Source of the DNA: Streptomyces sp. NBC_00568
Lineage (GTDB): Bacteria; Actinomycetota; Actinomycetes; Streptomycetales; Streptomycetaceae
DNA length: 64,000 bases
Assembly: GCF_026341855.1 (NCBI RefSeq)
Contig: NZ_JAPENW010000001.1
Location: 4,331,001-4,395,000 of the forward strand
Reading direction: 5' to 3'
Shown here: positions 1 to 7,267 of the stretch, piece after piece
Position numbering within the stretch: the stretch's first letter is position 1
Layout of the letters: each line of letters starts with the position of its first letter
Notes under the pieces: generated by a model
Seen by the model: only the letters and a program-made list of their open reading frames with translations
What the model was told of the DNA's origin: nothing
Database searches by the model: none
Position numbers and translations under genes: made by a program

Positions 1-549
1 GGGGGTGTCGTCTTCGGCGCCTACTGGAACAACCCGGCGGCTACCGACGCCGTCCTGACCGACGACTGGTTCGCCACCGGCGATCTCGGCGCCCTGGACC
101 AGGACGGCTATCTCACGATCACCGGCCGCAAGAAGGACATCCTCATCACCACGGGCGGCAAGAACGTCTCGCCCGCCGTCCTGGAGGACCGGCTGCGCAG
201 CCGCGCGCCCGTCGGCCAGTGCCTCGTCGTCGGCGACAACCGCCCGTTCGTCGCGGCCCTGATCACCCTCGATGCCGAGGCGGTGGCCCACTGGCTGGCC
301 GTCCGTGGGCTCCCCGCTGACACTCCCCTCGCGGACGTCGTCCGCGACCCCCGGATGCGCGCCGACGTCCAGAAGGCCGTGGACCACGCCAACCAAGCCG
401 TCTCCCGGGCCGAATCCATTCGCGGGTTCGCCTTGGTGGAAGGCGAGTTCACCGAGGACAACGGCCTGCTCACACCGTCCCTCAAGGTGAAACGGCACGC
501 GGTGACGGCGCTGTACACGGCCGAGATCGAGGCGCTGTACGGGAAGTGA
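1..549 (+). CDS. Long-chain acyl-CoA synthetase (AMP-forming), C-terminal part
   Basis: This is the last 182 codons of an ANL-superfamily adenylating enzyme; the start lies before the window. These enzymes activate fatty acids to acyl-AMP and then acyl-CoA in the cytoplasm. Visible family motifs are the TGDLG core near the left edge, the hinge motif GRKKDILITTGGKNVSP, and the C-terminal catalytic lysine segment NGLLTPSLKVKR. The remaining C-terminal domain has the expected length. It converges on the rodlin genes and is separated from them by a strong hairpin. An acyl-CoA ligase beside rodlin genes matches what I recall of S. coelicolor. Substrate chain length cannot be read from the sequence. 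Confidence 0.9.
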   Translation, partial: GGVVFGAYWNNPAATDAVLTDDWFATGDLGALDQDGYLTITGRKKDILITTGGKNVSPAVLEDRLRSRAPVGQCLVVGDNRPFVAALITLDAEAVAHWLAVRGLPADTPLADVVRDPRMRADVQKAVDHANQAVSRAESIRGFALVEGEFTEDNGLLTPSLKVKRHAVTALYTAEIEALYGK

Positions 550-602
550 GGAAGTCCCTGCCCCGGGCGGGGGAACGAGAGCCCCTGCCCCGGACACGGG
601 AA

Positions 603-632
603 CAGCGGGCCGCTCCGAGGAGCGGCCCGCTG
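603..632. terminator. Bidirectional hairpin terminator
   Basis: A perfect 12-bp inverted repeat (603-614 with 621-632) with a 6-nt loop lies between two convergent genes, the ligase ending at 549 and the rodlin ending at 651. It has no long U-tract, which is usual for Streptomyces terminators. Confidence 0.8.
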
Positions 633-650
633 TCCGTGGTGCCGAGGTGA

Positions 651-1058
651 TCAGCTGCCGACGGCGCCGTTGCCCGACAGGACCGGGATGTTGTCCAGGA
701 TGTGCGAGAGCGGCTCGTCGCCCTTGGCCTGGGTGGAGTTCTCGGTGCACTGCTGGTTCTGCGGGGCCGAGAGGACGGGGACGTCCTGCAGGCCGATCTG
801 CGCCAGGCCGGCGATGTTCTGGACGTTGAGCTTGGCCGGCAGGCCGACGCAGGGCTTGTTCAGCGAGCCCTGGACCAGCGAGAGCTGGGGGCTCTGGTCG
901 CCGAACGTGGCCTGGTTGCCGTACTTCTGGACGGCTCCGTTGCCGTTGACGGTGGTGACACCGTCGTCGTTGCCGATGGCGAGCGCCTGGGGCGCGGCGG
1001 CGGCGGAGACGCCGGCGATGGAAGCGGCAATGGCCGCGGTCGCCCAGAGCTTCTTCAT
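651..1058 (-). CDS. Rodlin (aerial hypha rodlet-layer protein)
   Basis: A 135-aa secreted protein. A signal peptide (MKKLWATAAIAASIAG, cleavage after PQALA) is followed by the rodlin signature: a VNGNGA motif, SPQLSLVQGSLNKPC, and NQQCTENSTQAK near the C-terminus, with two conserved cysteines. Rodlins work with chaplins to organise amyloid fibrils into the rodlet ultrastructure on aerial hyphae and spores. This is the first of three rodlin genes here; a second lies directly upstream on the same strand and a third is divergent. The C-terminal DNA is nearly identical among all three. Assignment as rdlA or rdlB is not attempted because three paralogues are present. Confidence 0.93.
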   Translation of the reverse strand: MKKLWATAAIAASIAGVSAAAAPQALAIGNDDGVTTVNGNGAVQKYGNQATFGDQSPQLSLVQGSLNKPCVGLPAKLNVQNIAGLAQIGLQDVPVLSAPQNQQCTENSTQAKGDEPLSHILDNIPVLSGNGAVGS

Positions 1059-1210
1059 GTTCGTTTGCCCTTTCGGAGAGCGACTCCGAACGGAGCCGCG
1101 TCATGATCAACAGTGCTGCGGATGGAGTGGTTGCGGGGTATCCCCCGGATGGCTCACGGGGGTCTCGGGCCGACGCGTCGCCGCCGCTGTCGTCGTGGAG
1201 GTGACAGCGG

Positions 1211-1243
1211 CAGCGGGCCACCGGGAGTGCCGGCGGCCCGCTG
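1211..1243 (-). terminator. Hairpin after the second rodlin gene
   Basis: A 9-bp inverted repeat (1211-1219 with 1235-1243) with an inner ccgg/ccgg pair lies just past the stop codon at 1258. It probably separates the two tandem rodlin transcripts. Confidence 0.6.
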
Positions 1244-1257
1244 TGCGCGGCGGTGGG

Positions 1258-1668
1258 TCAGCTGCGGCTGGCGCCGTTGCCCGACAGGACCGGGATGTTG
1301 TCCAGGATGTGCGAGAGCGGCTCGTCGCCCTTGGCCTGGGTGGAGTTCTCGGTGCACTGCTGGTTCTGCGGGGCGGACAGGATCGGGACGTCCTGGAGGC
1401 CGATCTGCGCCGCGCCGAGCACGTTCTGGGCGTTGAGCTTGGCCGGCAGGCCGATGCAGGGCTTGTTCAGGGAACCCTGGATGAGCGCCATCTGCGGGCT
1501 CATGTTGCCGTACGTGGCCTGGTTGCCGTAGATCTGCGAGGCGGCGTTGCCGTTGACGGTGGTGACACCGTCGTCGTTGCCGATGGCCAGCGCCTGCGGC
1601 GCGGCGGCAGCCGAGGCTCCGACGACGGAAGCGGCGATCGCCGCAGCAGCCATAACCTTCTTGATCAC
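1258..1668 (-). CDS. Rodlin, second copy
   Basis: A 136-aa secreted rodlin. I place the start at the GTG at 1668, which gives VIKKVMAAAAIAASVVG as the signal sequence. A purine-rich AGAAGGGA ribosome site sits about 7 nt upstream. A longer frame back to an ATG at 1734 would add a poorly supported 22-aa extension. The mature part has the rodlin motifs NGNAASQIYGN, SPQMALIQGSLNKPC and NQQCTENSTQAK. It is divergent from the third rodlin across a 250-bp shared region, like the divergent rdlA/rdlB pair of S. coelicolor. A stretch of 104 nt (1271-1374) is identical to the corresponding part of both other copies. Confidence 0.92.
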   Translation of the reverse strand: MIKKVMAAAAIAASVVGASAAAAPQALAIGNDDGVTTVNGNAASQIYGNQATYGNMSPQMALIQGSLNKPCIGLPAKLNAQNVLGAAQIGLQDVPILSAPQNQQCTENSTQAKGDEPLSHILDNIPVLSGNGASRS

Positions 1669-1918
1669 TTGCTGATCCCTTCTGGAGAAACCCCGTCCAC
1701 CGGAGCGATCTGGACAACTGACCCCGGGCCGCATAGTTGCTCCGATTCACCCCAATGGCCGATGTGAGGGGCGTGGCGGTCAAATCCTCGGGCCAGAGGT
1801 TCCGTGAATTCAGGAGGGCCTTGCAGTCCGATCGGGTGACCTGGCGCAACCAATCCCCTCGGCTCCGGTTGGGGTGGAGGCAGGAATATGGTCACAGGCA
1901 GAAAAGGAACCCGGAGAA
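1669..1918. promoter_or_regulatory. Divergent rodlin promoter region
   Basis: These 250 bp lie between the divergent rodlin start codons at 1668 and 1919. They must hold both promoters and leaders. In Streptomyces the rodlin genes are developmental targets of the sigma factor BldN, but I cannot point to specific boxes with confidence. Confidence 0.55.
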
Positions 1919-2332
1919 ATGTTCAAGAAGGCAATGGCCGTGGCAGCGGTCGCGGCTTCCGTCGTCGGCGTCTCGGCGGCGGCCGCCCCGCAGGCGCTGG
2001 CCATCGGCAACGACGGCGGCGTCACCACGGTCAACGGGAACGGTGCCAAGCAGACGTACGGCAACGCGCTGACCAAGGGTGACCAGAGCCCCCAGCTCTC
2101 GGTGGTCCAGGGCTCGCTGAACAAGCCCTGCATCGGTCTGCCGGCCAAGGTCAACGTCCAGAACGTCCTCGGCGTGCTGGCGCAGGCCGGCCTCCAGGAC
2201 GTCCCGGTCCTGTCCGCCCCGCAGAACCAGCAGTGCACCGAGAACTCCACCCAGGCCAAGGGCGACGAGCCGCTCTCGCACATCCTGGACAACATCCCGG
2301 TCCTGTCGGGCAACGGCGCCAGCCGCAGCTGA
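1919..2332 (+). CDS. Rodlin, third copy
   Basis: A 137-aa secreted rodlin. The preferred start is the ATG at 1919 (MFKKAMAVAAVAASVVG), preceded by AAAGGAA; an upstream in-frame ATG at 1874 would add 15 residues that are not signal-like. The mature sequence carries VNGNGAKQTYGN, SPQLSVVQGSLNKPC and NQQCTENSTQAK. Together with the tandem pair on the other strand it makes three rodlins; I know of two in S. coelicolor, so this is an expanded set. The next gene downstream is a short chaplin in the same direction, so coat-protein genes are grouped. Confidence 0.92.
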   Translation: MFKKAMAVAAVAASVVGVSAAAAPQALAIGNDGGVTTVNGNGAKQTYGNALTKGDQSPQLSVVQGSLNKPCIGLPAKVNVQNVLGVLAQAGLQDVPVLSAPQNQQCTENSTQAKGDEPLSHILDNIPVLSGNGASRS

Positions 2333-2673
2333 CCCACCGGCCTCGGCCCGGGTCGCGCGTCGTGTTCCGGCGGGCGGCCCGGGCCTTGCTGCGCGTCCGT
2401 TCCCGTCGTTTGTGTGAAATCCATTTCTGCCGTGTTGACATCTCTCCCGGGTGAAACGCTTCTTCTTCGAGAGGACCGTTTCGCCTGGTGTGAAGCTTCC
2501 GTGCTCATTGGGTGCGGGGCGATTCGAGTGAATTCCCAATTGGCCTACGTTACGCAGTTTCTTGGACCATCCATCCCTCGTTTACAGCCTGCAGGTCATG
2601 GTGCGAGCCGCTCAAGTTGTGCTCGCTCGGCTTCGGCCGACAAAGGGGCATGACCGCAGAGAAGGGAAAGCAC
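2333..2673 (+). promoter_or_regulatory. Leader/promoter region before the short chaplin
   Basis: This 341-nt stretch has no supportable gene. It starts with a possible weak hairpin (ggcccggg at 2345 with cccgggcc at 2378) after the rodlin. The rest is AT-richer than its surroundings, as expected for a developmental promoter. Confidence 0.4.
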
Positions 2674-2907
2674 GTGAAGCACAAGAAGAGCGCTGCTGTC
2701 GTCGCCGGCGCGATCATGGCCATGGGCATGGCTGCCCCGGCCTTCGCGGACTCGGGCGCCCAGGGTGCCGCTGTCCACTCGCCCGGCGTCCTCTCGGGCA
2801 ACGTGGTCCAGGTCCCCGTCCACATCCCCGTCAACGTGTGCGGCAACTCGGTCAACGTGATCGCTCTGCTGAACCCGGCGTTCGGCAACCGCTGCGCCAA
2901 CGACTGA
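2674..2907 (+). CDS. chpD: Short chaplin (ChpD-like by position)
   Basis: A 77-aa secreted amyloid protein with one chaplin domain. I start it at the GTG at 2674, preceded by a good GAAGGGA site 6 nt away; an upstream ATG at 2650 lacks such a site. After the signal peptide (cleavage near PAFA|DSGAQ) comes the chaplin core GSPGVLSG-like block, VQVPVHIPVNVCGN and LNPAFGNRCAND, with the two conserved cysteines of disulfide-forming chaplins. Chaplins assemble on the hyphal surface, lower water surface tension and coat aerial hyphae. The symbol rests on its place between rodlins and a long chaplin, as I recall for S. coelicolor chpD; sequence alone cannot separate the short chaplins. Confidence 0.9.
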   Translation: MKHKKSAAVVAGAIMAMGMAAPAFADSGAQGAAVHSPGVLSGNVVQVPVHIPVNVCGNSVNVIALLNPAFGNRCAND

Positions 2908-2941
2908 CGTTTCGGCACTTCAGCCGCTCCGGCTGTGCCAC

Positions 2942-2980
2942 GGCCGGCCTTGGGACCGCCTCACGGTCCCGAGGCCGGCC
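2942..2980 (+). terminator. Hairpin between the two chaplin genes
   Basis: Arms 2942-2957 and 2965-2980 pair over 16 positions with one G-T wobble. The hairpin sits in the 105-bp gap between a short and a long chaplin. It could terminate or attenuate read-through, giving more short than long chaplin mRNA. Confidence 0.75.
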
Positions 2981-3012
2981 TCCTCACTTCTACCAGCAGG
3001 AAGAAAACAAGA

Positions 3013-4122
3013 GTGCGACAGAACCTGAGTAGGGGAGTGGTCGTGGCCGCCGCCGCGACGGGCTTCGTGTCCCTGTACGCCAGTCCGGCCCTCGCGGACT
3101 CGAACACGACCGCGACCGCCTCGGACTCGCCCGGCGTGGTGTCGGGGAACAACGTCCAGGTCCCGGTGAACGTGCCGCTGAACGTCTGCGGCAACACGGT
3201 CGACGTCGCCGCCGCGCTCAACCCGGCGTTCGGCAACTCCTGTGCCAACGGCTCGGGTTCGCACGGCCGGCATGCCGCGCCGCAGCACGCCGTCCATCAC
3301 GAGGCCGGCTCCGGACAGCACTCCGGACAGCACCCCGGACACGGCTCGGGACGCGTCCCGGGACAGGGCGCCCATCACGGTGCCACCGACCACTCGGGCG
3401 GCAGCCACGGTGAACATGGTGGCTACGGCGGTCATGGCGGCGGTTACGGCGGTGAACATGGCGGCTACGGCGGGCATGACCGCGGCTACGGCGGGCACGA
3501 CGGCGGCTACGGCGGTCACAACGGCGGTTCCGGTTACGGAGACTCGGGATACGGGGACTCCGGCCACGGCCACTCCGGGTACGGGGGCTCCGGACACGAG
3601 GACTCCGGCCGCGGTCACTCCGGACACGGAGGTTCGGAATACGGCAACTCCGGCGGCCACCACGGCGGTTGGAGCGGCTCCTCGTCCTCCGGCGGCGCGC
3701 ACGGTTCGCCGGGTGTCCTGTCGGGTGACCACGCCGCGGCACCGGTGGACGTCCCGATCGAGCTCTGCGGCGACACCGTGGACGTGATCGGCCTGGGGAA
3801 CCCCGTGTTCGGCAACGCGTGCGGCGACCGGCACCCCCACGGGACGCCCCCGCACGCCCCTTGCCCCCCGCCGCACACGCCCCCGCCGCCGGTTCACGAG
3901 CACCCGCCGACGGAGACTCCGTACACGCCCGTCTCGTACACCCCGCCCGTCAAGGTCCACGAGCAGCCCCCCGCCCCGCCCACGGTGCACCGCCAGTACA
4001 CCCCGCCCACGCTGGCGGAGACCGGCGGTGAGGGCCTGCTCGCGACCTCGGCGGCCAGTGCCGCCCTGCTGGCGGGCGGCGCCCTGCTGTACCGGCGAGC
4101 CCGGGTCGCGTCCCGTCCGTGA
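3013..4122 (+). CDS. chpA: Long chaplin with LAETG cell-wall anchor (ChpA-like)
   Basis: A 369-aa protein started at the GTG at 3013 behind AGCAGGAAG. Order: signal peptide; first chaplin domain (DSPGVVSG to NPAFGNSCAN); a long linker rich in Gly, His, Tyr and Ser with repeated GGYGGH and GYGDSG units; a second chaplin domain (GSPGVLSG to NPVFGNACGD); a Pro-rich spacer; and a sortase signal (LAETG, a hydrophobic stretch, RRAR tail). Long chaplins are attached covalently to the wall by sortase and seed or anchor short chaplins. The second domain is divergent (VPIELCGD) but keeps both cysteines. The large Gly/His/Tyr linker between the two domains is unusual; in classical long chaplins the two domains are close together. 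The symbol is by position next to the short chaplin and rodlins. Confidence 0.92.
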   Translation: MRQNLSRGVVVAAAATGFVSLYASPALADSNTTATASDSPGVVSGNNVQVPVNVPLNVCGNTVDVAAALNPAFGNSCANGSGSHGRHAAPQHAVHHEAGSGQHSGQHPGHGSGRVPGQGAHHGATDHSGGSHGEHGGYGGHGGGYGGEHGGYGGHDRGYGGHDGGYGGHNGGSGYGDSGYGDSGHGHSGYGGSGHEDSGRGHSGHGGSEYGNSGGHHGGWSGSSSSGGAHGSPGVLSGDHAAAPVDVPIELCGDTVDVIGLGNPVFGNACGDRHPHGTPPHAPCPPPHTPPPPVHEHPPTETPYTPVSYTPPVKVHEQPPAPPTVHRQYTPPTLAETGGEGLLATSAASAALLAGGALLYRRARVASRP

Positions 4123-4131
4123 CGCTCCGCT

Positions 4132-4169
4132 CCCGGGTGCCGGACGCGTCCCCGCGTCCGGCACCCGGG
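4132..4169. terminator. Strong bidirectional terminator
   Basis: A perfect 17-bp inverted repeat (4132-4148 with 4153-4169) with a 4-nt loop lies between the convergent long-chaplin gene and the oxidoreductase gene ending at 4204. Confidence 0.88.
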
Positions 4170-4203
4170 AACGCTCCACCGGTCCGCCCGGTGGTCGCCG
4201 GTG

Positions 4204-5475
4204 TCAGTGCCCGGCGCCGAGTCCCAGGTCAGACCCCTGTCGACGGCGTCCCCCGGGCGCCGGAATCCGCCCGCCGGTCGGCCCCGTGCGCAGCCGTCGC
4301 CGTACGCCCCGCACGAGCGTGTCCGCCGTGAAGCCGGCGCCCTGCACGAAGCGCATGGCGGGACCGAAGCCGGACGCGGTGATCAGGCCCGCCATGAAGA
4401 GGCCCGGCACCGACGACTCGAAGTCCCGGCCGAGGTACGGGGAACCGTCGGGCAGCGCCGCCAGGTTCGCGCGCAGATCGTCCGCGAGCAGGCCGAGCCG
4501 CTCGCGCCGCGCCCTGAACCCCGTGGCCGCGATGACGTGGTCGGTCTCCAGACACGTCGGCGTGCCGTCCCGGTCCACCGTTTCGAGCCGTACGCCGATG
4601 CCCGAGCCGTAGGCCGACGTGACCTCGTGCCCCAGCATGAGCTCGACCACCGGTTCGACGCGGTCGCGCACCCACCAGGCGCCTGCCGGGCCCAGCGCGG
4701 TGGCCGCGATCCGCGTCCGGGTGGGTTCCGGGAGCCGGCGGAAGAGGCCGGGGCGCTCGGCGTAGAACCAGTTGCGCCAGCCGCAGCCCAGACCGCTGTG
4801 CGGAGCGCGTGCGGACCGCCACCACGACCGCTCCAGGGCGGGCGGCACGTCGTTCCAGTTCAGCCGGTCGGCGCGCGCCAGGACCCTTGCCCGGGTGCCC
4901 TGTTCGGTGAGCAGGGCCGCCGTCTCCAGGGCGGCCTGGCCACCGCCGATCACCGTGACGTCACGGCCCCGGAAGCGGGAGAGCTCACCGTGGTCGCTGC
5001 TGTGCGACGCCTGCTCGGGGCCGAGGCCGCTCAGCGCGGCCGGCATCTCGGCGAAGGGCAGCACGCCGATGGCCAGGGCGACCGTACGGGCGCGCAGCAC
5101 CTCGCCGTCGTCGACCAGGGCCTCGAAGCCCCCGGGGCACGTCCGCACGCGTACGACCATGCGTTCGTCGACGTCGGGCACGGCGTTGCGGGCGAACCAC
5201 AGGCCGTAGGAGGCGAACATCTCGACCGGGATCGGCTCGCCGTGCCGGACCGTCACACCCCGGCCCGCGCAGTACGTCTCCAGGCGCCTGCGGCCGTCGG
5301 GATCGGAGAGGCTGGACGCCCACGGCTCCGACTTCAGGAACATGCCGCGGGGCATGTGGTCCCGCCAGGACGCCATGGGCCGGCCGAGGACGCGCAGGCT
5401 CAGCCCGGTCGCCGCGGCGTGGGACGCGATGGACAGGCCGTAGGGGCCGGCTCCCACCACCAAGAGGTCGTACAT
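4204..5475 (-). CDS. FAD/NAD(P)-dependent oxidoreductase
   Basis: A 423-aa flavoprotein. The first FAD-binding motif VVGAGPYG lies at residues 6-13 and a second dinucleotide motif, VTVIGGGQAALETA, at about residue 170. A late ATGF block (AATGFRARR) is also present. This layout is that of the lysine/ornithine N-monooxygenase-like and thioredoxin-reductase-like flavoproteins. The start codon overlaps the stop of the upstream ATP-grasp gene as TGATG, so the two are translationally coupled and probably act on the same molecule. Its place beside a polysaccharide locus suggests modification of a surface or secreted product, but the substrate is unknown. Confidence 0.82.
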   Translation of the reverse strand: MYDLLVVGAGPYGLSIASHAAATGLSLRVLGRPMASWRDHMPRGMFLKSEPWASSLSDPDGRRRLETYCAGRGVTVRHGEPIPVEMFASYGLWFARNAVPDVDERMVVRVRTCPGGFEALVDDGEVLRARTVALAIGVLPFAEMPAALSGLGPEQASHSSDHGELSRFRGRDVTVIGGGQAALETAALLTEQGTRARVLARADRLNWNDVPPALERSWWRSARAPHSGLGCGWRNWFYAERPGLFRRLPEPTRTRIAATALGPAGAWWVRDRVEPVVELMLGHEVTSAYGSGIGVRLETVDRDGTPTCLETDHVIAATGFRARRERLGLLADDLRANLAALPDGSPYLGRDFESSVPGLFMAGLITASGFGPAMRFVQGAGFTADTLVRGVRRRLRTGPTGGRIPAPGGRRRQGSDLGLGAGH

Positions 5476-7019
5476 CAGCAGCTGCTCGCTTTCTCTTCGT
5501 CGGCAGGGGAGTGGGCCAGGGACCCCGAGGGCAGGGCGGCCAGGGCGGTGGGCACCTGGGCGGAGCGGGGGTCCTTGCGCGGAACCGGCTCGCCGCGCGG
5601 TCGTACGACGGTCGGGTCGGCGCGGATCGCTCTCTCCACCGCGGCCGCCGTCACCCGGGGCGCCCGGACCACCGTCCCGGCCGCTTTCCGCGGTGGCCCG
5701 ACCACCGTCCTGGCCGCCTCCCGCGGGGGCCCGACCACCGTCCTGGAGGCTTCCCGCGGCGGCCCGACCACCGTCCCGTATGCCTTCGCCGCCCCGTCCG
5801 TGTCCGCTGTCCCGTCCGGGTCCGCGGCGGCCGGTCCGCGCACCAGCCGGCCGGCGCGCTGTGCCAGGCGCAGTGGCACATGGCGGGCCCACAGGCCCCA
5901 CATCGCCCGCCCGGGGGCGCGGTCGTCCACCGCGTGCCAGGCCAGTTCGCGCCCCGCGGACCGGGGACGCAGCGCCCCGAACGGCGCGTAGTTCTCCACC
6001 ACGAACGCGCGGCCCGGCAGGGGCACCGGAGTGGGCAGCGGACGGTGGGTCAGATCCAGGTGCTGGGCGCGTACGACGTCCAGGCCCGCCCCGTCCTCGA
6101 AGAGCCGGAACTGGGCGCCGGGGCGGGGGTTGAAGTCGAGCAGGTGGTAGCGGCCCGCGGCGGCGTCCCTGCGGAAGTCGAGGTCGAAGATGCCGCGGTA
6201 GCCGAGGATCTCGGTGAGCCGTTCGACGAGGTCCTGGAGCTGCGGGTTGGGCGTCCAGCGGCCGACCACCGTGAGGCCCGCGCCGCGGGGCCAGGCACGG
6301 TGCTTGCGGCCCGGGCCGCCGCCGTGCGTCACCCCGCACCGGTCGACGTATCCGTGGAAGAACCAGTCGCGGTCGGGCCCCGGCGGCAGGAAGGCCTGGA
6401 GCAGCAGCCGGCTGCCCGCCTCCTCGGTGCGCGAGTACAGCGCGCGTGCCTCCTGCGCCGAGCGGACCACCACCGTGCTGCGCAGGCCCGTTCCGGCCGG
6501 GACCAGCCACGGGCGGCTCCACTTGGCCACCAGGGGCAGCCCCAGCCGCCGGGCCGCCGCGGCCGCCTGCGCCGGGCTGTCGGGAATCAGGGTCACCGGG
6601 TGCGGAACGCCCACGCTCTTGCAGACGGCGGCCAGTTCGGCCTTGTCGGCGACGCGTTCGGCGAGGGCGCCGGGCTGCTTCGGCAGCAGATACCCGGCGG
6701 CGAGTTCCTCGCCCAGACGGCTCACCGCCAGGGCGCTCGCGTCATCCATCGGGACCAGTACGGCGGGGCGGGAAACCCGGGCGGCCACTCGGCGCAACAC
6801 GGCGGCGATCTCCGCGGTGGACGAACCGGGCGGTGGCGGGGGGTGCATCGCGCACACAAAGCGCGATCTGCGGACGGGACTTCCCTCGGAATCGGCGACG
6901 AGGTGCACCTCCACACCGGCTCTGCCGAGTGAGCGTACGGCCCCCAGCGTTCCGTGGTGAAAGGGATTCCGGTCGATGCGCAGCAGGACGGCGGGGACCC
7001 GGGTGTCGAGAATCGGCAC
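5475..7019 (-). CDS. ATP-grasp domain protein with repetitive C-terminal tail
   Basis: A 514-aa protein started at the GTG at 7019 (VPILDTRVPAVLLRIDRNPF), with GAAGGAAAG just upstream; the open frame to 7145 is low-complexity. The body resembles ATP-grasp carboxylate-amine ligases: LPLVAKWSRP (nucleotide-binding lysine), a QAFLPPG linker, and the Mg-binding FDLDFRRD and LLDFNPRPG segments. Such enzymes make an acyl-phosphate and join it to an amine. The last 100 residues are disordered and contain tandem TVVGPPREA(A/S)R units. The tail ends in the TGATG overlap with the FAD oxidoreductase. The pair may build or tailor a small amide; this is inference. Confidence 0.75.
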   Translation of the reverse strand: MPILDTRVPAVLLRIDRNPFHHGTLGAVRSLGRAGVEVHLVADSEGSPVRRSRFVCAMHPPPPPGSSTAEIAAVLRRVAARVSRPAVLVPMDDASALAVSRLGEELAAGYLLPKQPGALAERVADKAELAAVCKSVGVPHPVTLIPDSPAQAAAAARRLGLPLVAKWSRPWLVPAGTGLRSTVVVRSAQEARALYSRTEEAGSRLLLQAFLPPGPDRDWFFHGYVDRCGVTHGGGPGRKHRAWPRGAGLTVVGRWTPNPQLQDLVERLTEILGYRGIFDLDFRRDAAAGRYHLLDFNPRPGAQFRLFEDGAGLDVVRAQHLDLTHRPLPTPVPLPGRAFVVENYAPFGALRPRSAGRELAWHAVDDRAPGRAMWGLWARHVPLRLAQRAGRLVRGPAAADPDGTADTDGAAKAYGTVVGPPREASRTVVGPPREAARTVVGPPRKAAGTVVRAPRVTAAAVERAIRADPTVVRPRGEPVPRKDPRSAQVPTALAALPSGSLAHSPADEEKASSC

Positions 7020-7055
7020 GGGCTTTCCTTCGGATCGGCGACAAGGTCGGCGACG

Positions 7056-7088
7056 GGATCGGGAACGGATCGGGAACGGATCGGGAAC
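7056..7088 (-). repeat. Tandem 11-bp repeat upstream of the ATP-grasp gene
   Basis: Three perfect copies of ggatcgggaac lie end to end, followed by a partial copy. They sit about 40-70 nt upstream of the GTG start at 7019, in the leader or promoter. Confidence 0.85.
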
Positions 7089-7267
7089 GGGATCGGGCGC
7101 ACGGCCGGGAGGAATCGGGAAGGACGTGGTGACCGCGCGGGTCACCCTTGCGAGTGATCATCAGAGGTGCGTGCCGAAGCCTCGGTTGGCTGAATGGGAA
7201 TTCATATGACTGAGTGTCAGTAATCGGAAAGGAAAATCCGAGGAACAAGAGGGAGAGAGGAGCAGGC

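Noticed and set aside
670..1767. Long plus-strand open frame across two rodlin genes (365 codons)
   Set aside because: It is the antisense shadow of the two minus-strand rodlins, caused by high GC; the rodlin frames have clear signal peptides, motifs and ribosome sites.
4201..5991. 596-codon plus-strand frame opposite the oxidoreductase and ATP-grasp genes
   Set aside because: It has no domain and Arg/Gly-rich composition, and lies antisense to genes with FAD and ATP-grasp motifs.
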